A DNA stretch of 22,896 nt from SHZI01 sp964371995 (GCA_964371995.1 CAYJPG010000043.1:1-22896), one strand, 5' to 3'; numbered from the stretch's first letter, positions 1-7,757 are shown. Notes: generated by a model from the letters alone, not told the origin. A program made the numbers and translations.

Positions 1-1
1 G

Positions 2-91
2 CATACGCGTGAGGTGCTGCGCGAGGCGGGCTTTGGCGAGGGTGAGATCCTGGATCTGCTCAGCCGCAAGATCGCTGCAGGTCCGGCCTGA
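2..91 (+). CDS. CaiB/BaiF family III CoA-transferase, C-terminal fragment
   Basis: An open frame enters from the left edge and ends at TGA 89-91, giving 29 residues that begin HTREVLREAGFGEGEI and end in AAGPA. The pattern H-T-x-E-V-L-x-E-x-G-[FY]-x-x-x-E-I is the usual C-terminal tail of family III CoA-transferases (CaiB/BaiF, formyl-CoA transferase, alpha-methylacyl-CoA racemase), which move CoA between an acyl-CoA and a carboxylic acid in the cytoplasm. The catalytic aspartate lies in the missing N-terminal part, so substrate cannot be told. The transporter gene follows on the same strand within about 75 bp and may be co-transcribed. The family call rests on this short tail only. Confidence 0.6.
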   Translation, partial: HTREVLREAGFGEGEILDLLSRKIAAGPA

Positions 92-165
92 AAAAGAGTT
101 CCGGAACGGAGGGCGCAGCGGCAGCCGGGCTTCTGCCCGATACCAGCCACAAGGCCGGGTGGGCG

Positions 166-1035
166 GTGCTGTTGATGCTCGGCGCAACGCTGTGCTTTGC
201 TGCGCTCGACGCGACGTCGAAACACCTGTCGCGGACCTACCCCATACCGATGCTGGTATGGGGCCGCTACAGCTTCCACTGCCTGATGATGCTGATTCTG
301 GTTGCGCCTTCGATGCGCACGCGCCTGATCGCCACGAAGCGGCCGCTTGCGCAGGTCATCCGTGCGCTGATGCTGGTCGGCACCACCGGTTTTTCGATGG
401 TTGGCTTTTCCATGATGCCGCTGGCTGAAAGTACGGCCATCGTTTTCGTCACGCCGCTGGTCGTCGTGATGCTCTCGCACTGGCTGCTCAGGGAAACGAT
501 CGCCGGCATTCACGTGATCGCGGTGATTGCCGGCTTCATCGGCATCCTGCTGATTGCGCGGCCTGGTGGTGCGCTGACCATGCCCGGACTGGTCTGGATG
601 CTGCTGGCGGCGGCCTGCTATTCGAGCTACCAGATCCTGACACGGCAGCTGTCGCCGGGTGAAAACACCCTCACCATGCTTTTCTATACGGCACTGGTTG
701 GTACCGTGACGATGACGCTGGCGGCGCCGCTGTACTGGGGCGGGCCGATGCCGGACCTGATCGATGGGGCGCTGATTGCCTCGCTGGGGATCTACGGCGG
801 CACGGGCCACCTGATGCTGACGCGGGCTTTCCGCTACGCGGCGGCCTCTTTTCTGTCGCCGTTTCTGTATGTCCAGCTGATCTGGGCAATGCTGCTCGGC
901 TGGCTGCTCTTCGGGCATCTGCCGGATCTGCTGTCGCTGGTCGGCATGGCGGTCATCGTCGGCAGCAGTCTTTCGATCGCTTACTCGGAAAGACTGCGTC
1001 GGAAGATCCGTAGCCAAGAGCAACGAACTGGCTAA
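166..1035 (+). CDS. DMT superfamily (EamA) transporter
   Basis: This 289-residue, very hydrophobic protein has the layout of a drug/metabolite transporter: about ten membrane segments arranged as two EamA repeats (roughly residues 1-125 and 135-275), each ending in a glycine-rich helix, with a short basic cytoplasmic tail (RLRRKIRSQEQ). The family exports or imports small metabolites across the inner membrane; the substrate cannot be read from sequence. The listed start is GTG 166 and leaves only a few residues before the first helix. The frame stays open upstream to about position 34 without an ATG, GTG or TTG, and a GGAGG lies at 108-112, so a rare CTG start (133 or 88) is possible. A strong hairpin terminator follows the stop codon. 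Confidence 0.85.
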   Translation: MLLMLGATLCFAALDATSKHLSRTYPIPMLVWGRYSFHCLMMLILVAPSMRTRLIATKRPLAQVIRALMLVGTTGFSMVGFSMMPLAESTAIVFVTPLVVVMLSHWLLRETIAGIHVIAVIAGFIGILLIARPGGALTMPGLVWMLLAAACYSSYQILTRQLSPGENTLTMLFYTALVGTVTMTLAAPLYWGGPMPDLIDGALIASLGIYGGTGHLMLTRAFRYAAASFLSPFLYVQLIWAMLLGWLLFGHLPDLLSLVGMAVIVGSSLSIAYSERLRRKIRSQEQRTG

Positions 1036-1066
1036 ACAGGAACCCGCTTCGGCGGGTTTCCTGTTT
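1034..1066. terminator. Hairpin terminator, likely bidirectional
   Basis: The stop codon of the transporter runs into AAACAGGAACCCGC, a TTCG loop, then GCGGGTTTCCTGTTT, a long inverted repeat with one bulged T. The A-rich left arm and T-rich right arm allow use from both strands, which fits the convergent lipoprotein gene ending at 1077. Confidence 0.8.
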
Positions 1067-1076
1067 ACGGGCGTGT

Positions 1077-1442
1077 TCAGTCCTTGTAGTTCTCATAGAA
1101 GACGTAACTTGTAGAGTAGTCACTGACCTCGAAGTACACTTTTTTCTCGCCCGGATCCTTCCGCCAGTTAAAATTCTCGTCCACGACGCCGTACCCGTAG
1201 CGAAAGGAGCGGGCTTCATTACCAGAGGTGCCGATACCGGTACTCATCTTGTCAATGTCGATGAACCGCATCGCGAGCTTTTCACCGGCGTAGACATCAA
1301 GCACCCCGTCGGTGCCGGTCCAGTTCTGGATGCCACGGCCCAGCTTGTTTTGCTGCTCCTGTGTACAGCCCACCAAAGCCAATGTGGTGGCCAGTCCCAG
1401 CATCGCGATCAATCCCGGTCTGGTGTGATGTGAGTACTGCAT
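1077..1442 (-). CDS. Small predicted lipoprotein, function unknown
   Basis: A 121-residue protein with a basic N-terminus (MQYSHHTRPG), a hydrophobic segment (residues 11-25) and a clean lipobox LVGC with the acylated cysteine at residue 26. The mature part would be about 96 residues, soluble, and rich in Asp, Tyr and Gly; the tail is aromatic (VYFEVSDYSTSYVFYENYKD). I do not recognise a named family. A ribosome site GAAGG sits seven bases before the ATG at 1442, supporting this start. The gene stands alone, convergent with the upstream transporter and divergent from the cytochrome cluster. Its likely place is the periplasmic face of the inner or outer membrane (Thr follows the cysteine, not Asp, which in enterobacterial rules favours the outer membrane). 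Confidence 0.75.
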   Translation of the reverse strand: MQYSHHTRPGLIAMLGLATTLALVGCTQEQQNKLGRGIQNWTGTDGVLDVYAGEKLAMRFIDIDKMSTGIGTSGNEARSFRYGYGVVDENFNWRKDPGEKKVYFEVSDYSTSYVFYENYKD

Positions 1443-1518
1443 GACATGACCTTCGTGTGTTCCAAATACCTCCGCAGGGTATGTCAGCGTATCCCTGAGT
1501 GCACCTGACTCGACCTCA

Positions 1519-1524
1519 TATGAT
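1519..1524 (+). promoter_or_regulatory. Possible -10 element (TATGAT) before the haem cluster
   Basis: TATGAT lies 75 bp before the cytochrome start in the 156-bp divergent gap (1443-1598). No convincing -35 was seen at the right distance, so this is a weak call. The same gap also has two TGCAGGGC copies (around 1541 and 1562). Confidence 0.25.
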
Positions 1525-1598
1525 CCTGTGGCCGCCCCGCTGCAGGGCGTGTCCTATGCTTTGCAGGGCAAATACCTGCAACTGCAGCATCGCAATCG

Positions 1599-2276
1599 AT
1601 GACCAGGCGTTTCCGCCAGAATCTCGGCCTGATCCTCGGCATCGCCGCCGGGGCTCTGGTGCTGCTCGTGTTGCTGCGGCCCGGTGAGGAGGCGCTGCAT
1701 GCCCGCGGGCCCATGAACAGCGGCCACGATGACATCGCCTGTGAGCATTGCCATCTGCCCGCACCGGGTACCTTGCGCCAGCAACTGCAGGCCAATGCCC
1801 GGCATCTGCTTGGCCTGCGTGCCGCTGCTGCCGATTTCGGACTGCAGCAGGTCGGGAGCAGGGAGTGCCTGGCCTGTCATGATTTCCCGGAGGAACGTCA
1901 TCCCGTGTTCCGGTTCTTTGAGCCCCGTTTCCAGAAGGCCCGCGATGCGCTGCATCCCGAGTCCTGCGTGTCCTGTCATCTGGAGCACCGGGGCGTGCGG
2001 GTCACGCTTGATTGCATCGACTATTGTCGGCACTGCCATGAGGACACGAAGCTGAAGAACGATCCGCTGGATGTCTCCCATGCCTCACTCATCAAGGCAG
2101 AAAAGTGGGACAGCTGTCTGGGCTGTCACGATTTCCACGGTAATCACCTGATGACGGTTCACAAGCAGCTGCGCGAGGCGATTCCACCAGCGCAGATCCT
2201 GGAGTATTTTCGCGGCAGCCCTTCACCATATTCGGCCGGGAAAAGATTCGCAGCCCGCCGGGAGCCCTTGCGATGA
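1599..2276 (+). CDS. Membrane-anchored pentahaem c-type cytochrome
   Basis: The 225-residue product has one N-terminal membrane segment (about residues 9-26, preceded by MTRRFRQN, so N-in and domain in the periplasm) and five CXXCH haem sites: CEHCH 48-52, CLACH 90-94, CVSCH 123-127, CRHCH 143-147 and CLGCH 173-177. Spare histidines (H34, H43, H69, H101, H119, H130, H161) could supply distal ligands. The stretch HPESCVSCHLEHRG has the C-x-x-C-H-x-E-H-x-G pattern of c3/c7-like multihaem proteins. No signal peptidase site is obvious, so it is probably anchored. No good Shine-Dalgarno precedes ATG 1599. The stop overlaps the next start by four bases (ATGA), implying translational coupling. Role inferred: periplasmic electron carrier linked to the two genes that follow. 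Partner and acceptor are unknown. Confidence 0.85.
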   Translation: MTRRFRQNLGLILGIAAGALVLLVLLRPGEEALHARGPMNSGHDDIACEHCHLPAPGTLRQQLQANARHLLGLRAAAADFGLQQVGSRECLACHDFPEERHPVFRFFEPRFQKARDALHPESCVSCHLEHRGVRVTLDCIDYCRHCHEDTKLKNDPLDVSHASLIKAEKWDSCLGCHDFHGNHLMTVHKQLREAIPPAQILEYFRGSPSPYSAGKRFAARREPLR

Positions 2277-3106
2277 CTCGCCCCTTGTTCATTCTGACTT
2301 CCCTGCTGCTCACTGCGCTGATCGTGTATCTGTTTGTGAGTGCACCCTCGCCGTTGCCGGAGCAGGCTGCAGTCAACACAAATATTCCCATCGAACGGGT
2401 ATTCGCACTGGTTGAAGGTGAAAACGATGCCGCCCGCGCCCTGTGGACCCGTGAAATCGTGGGCGCCGGCAAGAAGGCTGGTCTCAGTTTCAGCGAGGAC
2501 TGGCGCGAGGCCACAGAGGAGGCCGGGCCGCTGCCGGCGCTGTTCCTGCGGGAGACCGCGAAGAACCTCGAAAAGAATCCTGTGCGACTCAGCCTGTTTC
2601 TCGGTTCCGATGCGCCGATCAATTCCGCCAACCGCTTTGAGGGACTACAGCAGGAGGCGTTTGCCAGAATCCGCAGCACCGGCGACCCGCAGTTCCTTCA
2701 GATGCCGGACACGGCCTTGTATACCGCGATGTTTCCGGATGAAGCAGTAGCCGAAGCCTGCGTGACTTGCCACAACGAACACGAGGACAGCCCCAGGAAC
2801 GACTGGAAGTTGCACGACGTCATGGGCGCAACGACCTGGGCCTATCCTGAGGCCCGGTTGACGGCGGAACAGATGATCGGCGTGCTGGCAGCGTTGCGTA
2901 TTTCAATTCGAGGCGCATATCAGACCTACCTCGACAAGGTGGCAACGTTCGGTAACCCGCCGGAAATCGGGGCGCGCTGGCCGCGCGATGGCTACTACCT
3001 GCCGTCTGCCGATCTGTTCATGAGTGCGCTGAATGAAAGCAGCGCGGGCGCGAGCCTCGACGCCATGCTGGATGCAACAGCGTCTGCCGGCTCACCAGCG
3101 CCCTAG
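2273..3106 (+). CDS. Tll0287-like (DUF3365) monohaem c-type protein
   Basis: A 277-residue protein with an N-terminal hydrophobic segment (residues 4-24) that acts as a signal or anchor, then a periplasmic domain. The segment EACVTCHNEHEDSPRNDWKLHDVMGA carries one haem c site (C163-x-x-C-H167) followed by N-x-H, and matches the Tll0287-like/DUF3365 family, a PAS-like fold that binds haem c and is often found as the extracellular part of sensor proteins or as a stand-alone redox protein. Here it has no kinase or cyclase domain. The last 25 residues are low-complexity Ala/Ser. It overlaps the pentahaem gene by 4 bp and is 12 bp from the membrane gene, so the three are very likely one operon. 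Electron relay is inferred; redox sensing is an alternative. Confidence 0.8.
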   Translation: MTRPLFILTSLLLTALIVYLFVSAPSPLPEQAAVNTNIPIERVFALVEGENDAARALWTREIVGAGKKAGLSFSEDWREATEEAGPLPALFLRETAKNLEKNPVRLSLFLGSDAPINSANRFEGLQQEAFARIRSTGDPQFLQMPDTALYTAMFPDEAVAEACVTCHNEHEDSPRNDWKLHDVMGATTWAYPEARLTAEQMIGVLAALRISIRGAYQTYLDKVATFGNPPEIGARWPRDGYYLPSADLFMSALNESSAGASLDAMLDATASAGSPAP

Positions 3107-3118
3107 GCCCCGACAGAC

Positions 3119-3580
3119 ATGCCGTGGCTGGTGACAGGTACCCTGCTGATGGCCGCATTTGTGGCCCAGACGCTCTGGGGCTGGCGTTGGGAGTGGCTTG
3201 CCGGCCTGCAGGAGAACGAACTCTACAAGCAGCTTACGGGTCTGGCGCTCGTGATCTTCTTCATGATGCAGTGGCGCCTGTCTGTTGCGCGCATGGGCGG
3301 CACCATCCGGGCTGCGCGATTGCTCACCCTGCACAGGGGTTTCGGCGCGCTGGCGCCGCTACTTCTGTACCTGCACGCGATCAGTTTCGGATATGCCTAC
3401 ATCAGGGTGATGAGCATTAGCTTTCTCGGACTCGTGGCGCTGGGGCTTTTGCAGCAGCCGCTCGCGCGGCTGAACAACAGCCGGCTGAACACCGCCTGGC
3501 TGGTGGTGCACGTGACGCTGGCTACAGTGCTGCCGTTTCTTATCGGCTATCACGCCTTTAACGCTTTTTATTACGAGTAG
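3119..3580 (+). CDS. Four-histidine ferric-reductase-like membrane protein
   Basis: The 153-residue product has about four or five membrane segments (near 5-22, 38-57, 74-92, 99-113 and 127-148). Four histidines lie as two pairs, H72/H86 and H131/H145, each exactly 14 apart within a helix. This is the bis-histidine spacing of ferric-reductase-like and cytochrome b561-type domains and would place two b haems stacked across the membrane. No flavin or NAD domain is present. Placed after two periplasmic c-type proteins, it would be the step that carries electrons between the membrane or cytoplasm and the periplasmic cytochromes; direction and donor are not known. The start ATG is the first after the stop of the preceding gene. 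The haem reading is inference from spacing; the family match is by general resemblance. Confidence 0.7.
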   Translation: MPWLVTGTLLMAAFVAQTLWGWRWEWLAGLQENELYKQLTGLALVIFFMMQWRLSVARMGGTIRAARLLTLHRGFGALAPLLLYLHAISFGYAYIRVMSISFLGLVALGLLQQPLARLNNSRLNTAWLVVHVTLATVLPFLIGYHAFNAFYYE

Positions 3581-3589
3581 CAGGCGGCA

Positions 3590-3595
3590 TATACT
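3590..3595 (+). promoter_or_regulatory. Possible -10 element (TATACT) before the DUF2189 gene
   Basis: TATACT follows the stop of the haem-b gene by 9 bp and lies 42 bp before the GTG start at 3638. The -35 region (TTTATT at 17 bp spacing) is poor. If real, the DUF2189 gene has its own promoter in addition to read-through. Confidence 0.3.
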
Positions 3596-3637
3596 CGCCA
3601 GACGATATCCGGGTTTGGTTTGACGGAGGAGCAGCCG

Positions 3638-4420
3638 GTGACGATTGACCACCCTCAGAGCGATACGCCGCGCGGCCTGCCCTTTGTGGCTCCGTGCCGC
3701 CAACTCGATCCACAGGCACCGTTTCGCTGGCTGCGGCTGGGCTGGAGGGATCTCATTCGCGCCTGGCGCCCGACCCTGAGCTACGGCACTACGGTTGTGT
3801 TGATCAGTTATCTGGTCACCTGGCTGGCTTTCCGGCTGGGCAGTTACGTGCTGGTGTTTGCTGCCCTTACCGGCTTCGTGTTTCTTGCGCCGATCGTGGC
3901 GATCGGTCTCTACGAGGTCAGCCGCCAGGTCGCGGCCGGCCAGACGCCAATGATGGTGGTCTCGCTGCGGGGCATACGCCGCGTATTCAGCAACGCCATG
4001 GTCTTCGGGCTGGCACTGCTGGTGGTCTTCCTGGTCTGGGCGCGCTCGGTATCGTTAATCAGTATTTTCCTGCCGATGGAGAATGAGCCCGCAATCGCCG
4101 AGATGTGGCCCTATCTGCTGGCCGGAATAATGGTCGGTGCGGTTTTTGCCGGCATTACTTTCGCAGTGAGTGCATTCTCGCTGCCGATGATCGACGACCG
4201 TGAGACCGATGCGGTGACCGCCGTGGTCACCAGCGTCAATGCCGTGCTGCGCAACAAGCGCGCGATGCTCAACTGGGCCGCTGTCATCATCACATCCGTG
4301 CTGATCGGCTTTGCCACGGCCTTCATCCTGTTCGTGATCATGATTCCTCTGCTGGCCTATGCGACCTGGCACGGCTACCTGGAAACCATCGACGCGAGTC
4401 CATGGCCGAAGGCGGAGTAG
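3638..4420 (+). CDS. DUF2189 family integral membrane protein
   Basis: A hydrophobic 260-residue protein with about six membrane segments, starting with a cytoplasmic region that ends in PFRWLRLGWRDLIRAWRPTLSYG, the typical opening of DUF2189 proteins. The frame is open from a TTG at 3620, but GGAGGA at 3625-3630 lies seven bases before GTG 3638, so GTG 3638 is the better start. The function of this family is unknown to me; some members sit in cytochrome oxidase neighbourhoods, and here the gene lies between a haem-protein module and, further on, the cbb3 operon. The 57-bp gap from the haem genes could allow co-transcription. No catalytic motif is visible. Confidence 0.75.
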   Translation: MTIDHPQSDTPRGLPFVAPCRQLDPQAPFRWLRLGWRDLIRAWRPTLSYGTTVVLISYLVTWLAFRLGSYVLVFAALTGFVFLAPIVAIGLYEVSRQVAAGQTPMMVVSLRGIRRVFSNAMVFGLALLVVFLVWARSVSLISIFLPMENEPAIAEMWPYLLAGIMVGAVFAGITFAVSAFSLPMIDDRETDAVTAVVTSVNAVLRNKRAMLNWAAVIITSVLIGFATAFILFVIMIPLLAYATWHGYLETIDASPWPKAE

Positions 4421-4458
4421 GCGGCGTATGAACCGGGTCAACCGTCACAGGAGGCGTC

Positions 4459-5106
4459 ATGAAACTCATCGGCATGCTCGACTCGCCGTACGTGCGGCGA
4501 GTCGCCATTTCGCTCCAGTTGCTCGGCATACGCTTTGAGCACCAGTCGCTTTCCGTGTTCCGTACTTTTGCAGAGTTTCAGCAGATCAATCCTGTGGTAA
4601 AGGCACCGACGCTGGTGTGCGATGATGGCGAAGTGCTGATGGATTCAACACTCATGCTGGAGTACGCGGAGGCACTTGCCCGTCCGCGTACGCTGATGCC
4701 ATTGGATCCGGGCGAACTTCAGCATGAGCTGCGTTTGATCGGCCTGGCTCTGGCAGCAACAGAGAAGAGCGTTCAGATCGTCTATGAGCGTGGGCTGCGC
4801 CCGCCAGAGAAACTGCACGAGCCGTGGGTCAACCGGGTTACCGGTCAGTTGCTCGCCGCATACGGTGAGCTGGAACGGGAACTCGCCAGCAGACCGCTTG
4901 CGATCAGCAGTTCAGGTATCCGCCAGGCAGGGATCACCATTGGAGTGGCCTGGCACTTCAGCCAGCAAATGATCCCGGAAGTGGTACCGGCCAGTGACTT
5001 TCCTCATCTGGTCGCTGTTTCGGCGGCAGCTGAGGCGCTGTCTGAATTCAGGGCGGCACCACACGGTGACAGTACGTACCGAGGCGACCACCAGGCCTTC
5101 GTATAA
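4459..5106 (+). CDS. Glutathione S-transferase family protein
   Basis: This 215-residue protein has an N-terminal thioredoxin-like GST domain: the opening MKLIGMLDSPYVRRVAISL, with S9 and Y11 in the usual catalytic region, the cis-proline segment VKAPTLV (P50) and the glutathione-binding D62-S63 (MDSTLMLEYAE). An all-helical C-terminal domain follows from about residue 85. The family conjugates or reduces substrates with glutathione in the cytoplasm; many single-gene bacterial members have no assigned substrate. A strong ribosome site AGGAGG precedes ATG 4459 by a few bases. It converges with the end of the cbb3 operon, 16 bp away, with no hairpin visible between them. Confidence 0.88.
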   Translation: MKLIGMLDSPYVRRVAISLQLLGIRFEHQSLSVFRTFAEFQQINPVVKAPTLVCDDGEVLMDSTLMLEYAEALARPRTLMPLDPGELQHELRLIGLALAATEKSVQIVYERGLRPPEKLHEPWVNRVTGQLLAAYGELERELASRPLAISSSGIRQAGITIGVAWHFSQQMIPEVVPASDFPHLVAVSAAAEALSEFRAAPHGDSTYRGDHQAFV

Positions 5107-5122
5107 GGACTCGCGCTGTACG

Positions 5123-5302
5123 CTAACGGTCGTCTGACTTGTCGGCCTCCGGCGGCGGTCTGCGATCGTCATCCAGCAGGATGCGCCAGGCCGGCGTTTC
5201 CAGGTCATCGAACTGGCCGCTGCGCACGGCCCAGAAAAAGGCCGCCACGGCTGCCAGCAGCAGCACCAGACCAAGCGGAATCAGGATAAAGATGATACTC
5301 AC
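5123..5302 (-). CDS. ccoS: cbb3 oxidase assembly protein CcoS
   Basis: A 59-residue protein read from GTG at 5302: MSIIFILIPLGLVLLLAAVA, then AFFWAVRSGQFDDLETP and an acidic/proline-rich tail. The single N-terminal helix followed by F-W-A-[VI]-x-x-G-Q-[FY]-D-D-L-[ED]-x-P-A is diagnostic for CcoS, needed for inserting haem and copper into cbb3 oxidase. The GTG start overlaps the ccoI stop (GTGA, 4 bp), so translation is probably coupled. It is the last gene of the minus-strand operon. Confidence 0.93.
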   Translation of the reverse strand: MSIIFILIPLGLVLLLAAVAAFFWAVRSGQFDDLETPAWRILLDDDRRPPPEADKSDDR

Positions 5303-7755
5303 AGGCGGGCTTCGCTCAGCGCGTGATCCGGCGCCGTTGCCTGGACCGGTTGCCGCGCACGCCCGAGGCGTAGCGCGTTAAAGGTCACCAGCAGCGAGCT
5401 GGCGGACATGCCGAGGGCGGCGAGCCAGGGTGGGAGCAACCCGCTGACGGCGAGTGGAACGGCGATTACGTTGTAGGCGACAGCCCACCACAGGTTTTGC
5501 CGCACGATACGCATCGTGCGTCGCGCGTGGGCCACGGCTGTCGGCAAGGCGCCGAGGCCCGGTCCCATCAGGATGCAGTCAGCCGCGTGCTGGGCGAGGG
5601 AGGTGCCCGTGCCGACAGCCACGGATACATCAGCACCAGCGAGCACCGGGGAATCGTTGATCCCGTCGCCGACCATGCCGACAATGTGTCCTGCCTGCTG
5701 CATCCCGCGCACGAGACCGAGTTTGCCCGCTGGCGCCAGGCGGGCATGCCAGGCATCGACGCCGAGCCGGTGTGCAGCAGCGCGGACCGGTCCGGGCTGG
5801 TCGCCGCTGGCGATTGAGAGCGCGATACCGGCGGCCCTGAGCGCGGCCAGTGCCGCGGGTGCCTCGGCCCGCACGCGCTCGGTGATTTCAAAACGCGCCA
5901 TGAGCTGCGACGCGCTGCCCAGATAGACGGATTGCACTGTTGATTCCGGACTGTCATCACTGGCATTGATGTCAGCCAGTCCGAGGACAAAGGCGCGTGT
6001 GCCGATGCGCAGCCGTTCACCGCTTACGCAACCTTCCAGGCCCTGACCGGCTATCGCCGCGATCTCCGTAACTGGCAAAGCCGTGCCCGGTGGCGGGAAA
6101 GCCCGCGCCAGCGGATGCTCGGAACGTGACTCCAGCAAGGCTGCCAGCTCCAGCATCCGTTCCGGTTCATGGCCAGCGAAAGTCTCGATGTGCTGAATGC
6201 CAGCCGAGTGCTCTGTCAGCGTGCCGGTCTTGTCGAAGACCAGGTCGGTCACGCGGCTCAGCGTTTCCAGTGCGCCGGCCCGCCGCAGCAGTACGCCCTG
6301 GCGCGCCAGGGCGCTCATGCCGACGGTGAATGCGGCCGGTGTTGCCAGGGCAAGGGCACAGGGGCATGTCACGACCAGTACCGCGAGTACCACCTCGAAA
6401 GCGCGAGAGGCGTCAATCCACCACCAGGCTGTACCGGACGCGACCGCCAGCACGAGTACGCCGGTGACAAACCACACCGCGACGCGATCGGTGATCTCGA
6501 CCAGGCGCGGCCGCTCCTCGCGGGCTACAGTGATGCGGCGGCCGATCTGCGCCAGCACGGTGCTGGTGCCCACGCGCTCCACACAGATCGTGGCAGCGCC
6601 GAACAGATTGATGCTGCCGGCGATGACCGGATCGCCGGCAGCCTTGCGTACCGGGCGGGATTCTCCGCTCAGCAGGGATTCGTCAACGCGCGCCGACTCG
6701 CATTCCAGCCGCCCGTCGACCGGGACCGACTGCCCCGGCGCCACCAGCACCAGATCACCGGGTTCGAGTTCCACGACGCCGACGATTTCCGGTCGGCCGC
6801 CACGCAGTCGCGTCGCTACCCGCGGCAGATGCCGCGCCAGGGCACCGGTGAGGCTTAGCGCTCGATGCCGTCCGGACATTTCCAGGAAGCGTGCGCAGGT
6901 CAGGAAGAACACGAACATGACGGCTGAATCGAAATGGATCGGGCCGCTGCCGCTGAAGGTATTCCAGGCACTGGCGATATAGGCGGCGGCGATTGCGAGA
7001 CTCACCGGCACATCCATGCCAGGCCGGCCGAGGCGCAGGCCGCGCACAGCGCCGCTGAAGAATGGCGCACCGGCATAGAACACCACAGGCGTTGCGACCA
7101 GCAGGCTGATGAGACGCAGGAACTGGTGGATCGTCGGATCGGCATCATGCAAGGCGCCGCCATACAGTGCGACGGCAAAACCCATGACCTCTGACATGCC
7201 GAGCCCCGCGACGATGAGTCGGGGCAGGGCGGCGCGCCGTTCAAGTATCGCAGCGCGACCCGCCTCATCTTCGGTGTAAGGACAGGGGTCATAGCCCAGC
7301 ACGGCGATACAGGCCAGCAGTTCGCTGAGGCGTGTCACCTGCGGATCCCAGCGCAATCGTGTGCGTGTGGTCAGTGGGTCCACGGCAATTTCGTATACGC
7401 CAGGCACAGCGGCCATGGCGCGTTCGATCAGCCATGAACAGGCGGCACAGCGCACGCCCTGCAACAGCAACTGGGCTTCACGACTGCCATCGCTGTGGGA
7501 GCTGACAAACTCCTTCTGGAGCGCTTCCCGGTCGTAGCTCACCCATCGTTGGGGGCCGGTATCGGCACCTGCTGGCGCGTTGGCAGCGGTGCGGAAGCGA
7601 TAGAATTCCGTCAGCCCCTTGTCACGAATACGTGCGGCGATTTCCTGGCAGACGCTGCTGCACAAGGCGACAGACGCGCCGTCGATCTGCAGTTGATGCG
7701 TTGCCGGGCCGTGAATGGCGGTGCCGCAGTGAAAACAACTGAGCGCATCTGGCAT
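5299..7755 (-). CDS. ccoI: P1B-type copper ATPase CcoI (FixI-like)
   Basis: At 818 residues this is a full-length heavy-metal P-type ATPase. In order: an N-terminal cysteine motif (C7FHC10 with C32xxxC36) of the kind found in CcoI-type proteins, an HMA domain with C103AAC106, membrane helices, the actuator loop SGES (363-366), the CPC metal site (C464-P-C466), phosphorylation site DKTGT (508-512), SEHP (545-548) and GDGIND (696-701). CcoI/FixI proteins export copper to the periplasm for building the haem-copper centre of cbb3 oxidase rather than for detoxification; the neighbours ccoH and ccoS support that role. It starts two bases after ccoH ends and overlaps ccoS by four. Confidence 0.95.
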   Translation of the reverse strand: MPDALSCFHCGTAIHGPATHQLQIDGASVALCSSVCQEIAARIRDKGLTEFYRFRTAANAPAGADTGPQRWVSYDREALQKEFVSSHSDGSREAQLLLQGVRCAACSWLIERAMAAVPGVYEIAVDPLTTRTRLRWDPQVTRLSELLACIAVLGYDPCPYTEDEAGRAAILERRAALPRLIVAGLGMSEVMGFAVALYGGALHDADPTIHQFLRLISLLVATPVVFYAGAPFFSGAVRGLRLGRPGMDVPVSLAIAAAYIASAWNTFSGSGPIHFDSAVMFVFFLTCARFLEMSGRHRALSLTGALARHLPRVATRLRGGRPEIVGVVELEPGDLVLVAPGQSVPVDGRLECESARVDESLLSGESRPVRKAAGDPVIAGSINLFGAATICVERVGTSTVLAQIGRRITVAREERPRLVEITDRVAVWFVTGVLVLAVASGTAWWWIDASRAFEVVLAVLVVTCPCALALATPAAFTVGMSALARQGVLLRRAGALETLSRVTDLVFDKTGTLTEHSAGIQHIETFAGHEPERMLELAALLESRSEHPLARAFPPPGTALPVTEIAAIAGQGLEGCVSGERLRIGTRAFVLGLADINASDDSPESTVQSVYLGSASQLMARFEITERVRAEAPAALAALRAAGIALSIASGDQPGPVRAAAHRLGVDAWHARLAPAGKLGLVRGMQQAGHIVGMVGDGINDSPVLAGADVSVAVGTGTSLAQHAADCILMGPGLGALPTAVAHARRTMRIVRQNLWWAVAYNVIAVPLAVSGLLPPWLAALGMSASSLLVTFNALRLGRARQPVQATAPDHALSEARL

Positions 7756-7757
7756 AT

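Noticed and set aside
1541..1598. TGCAGGGC and CTGCAG repeats before the pentahaem gene
   Set aside because: Only two imperfect copies at irregular spacing; no clear operator or ribosome site emerges.
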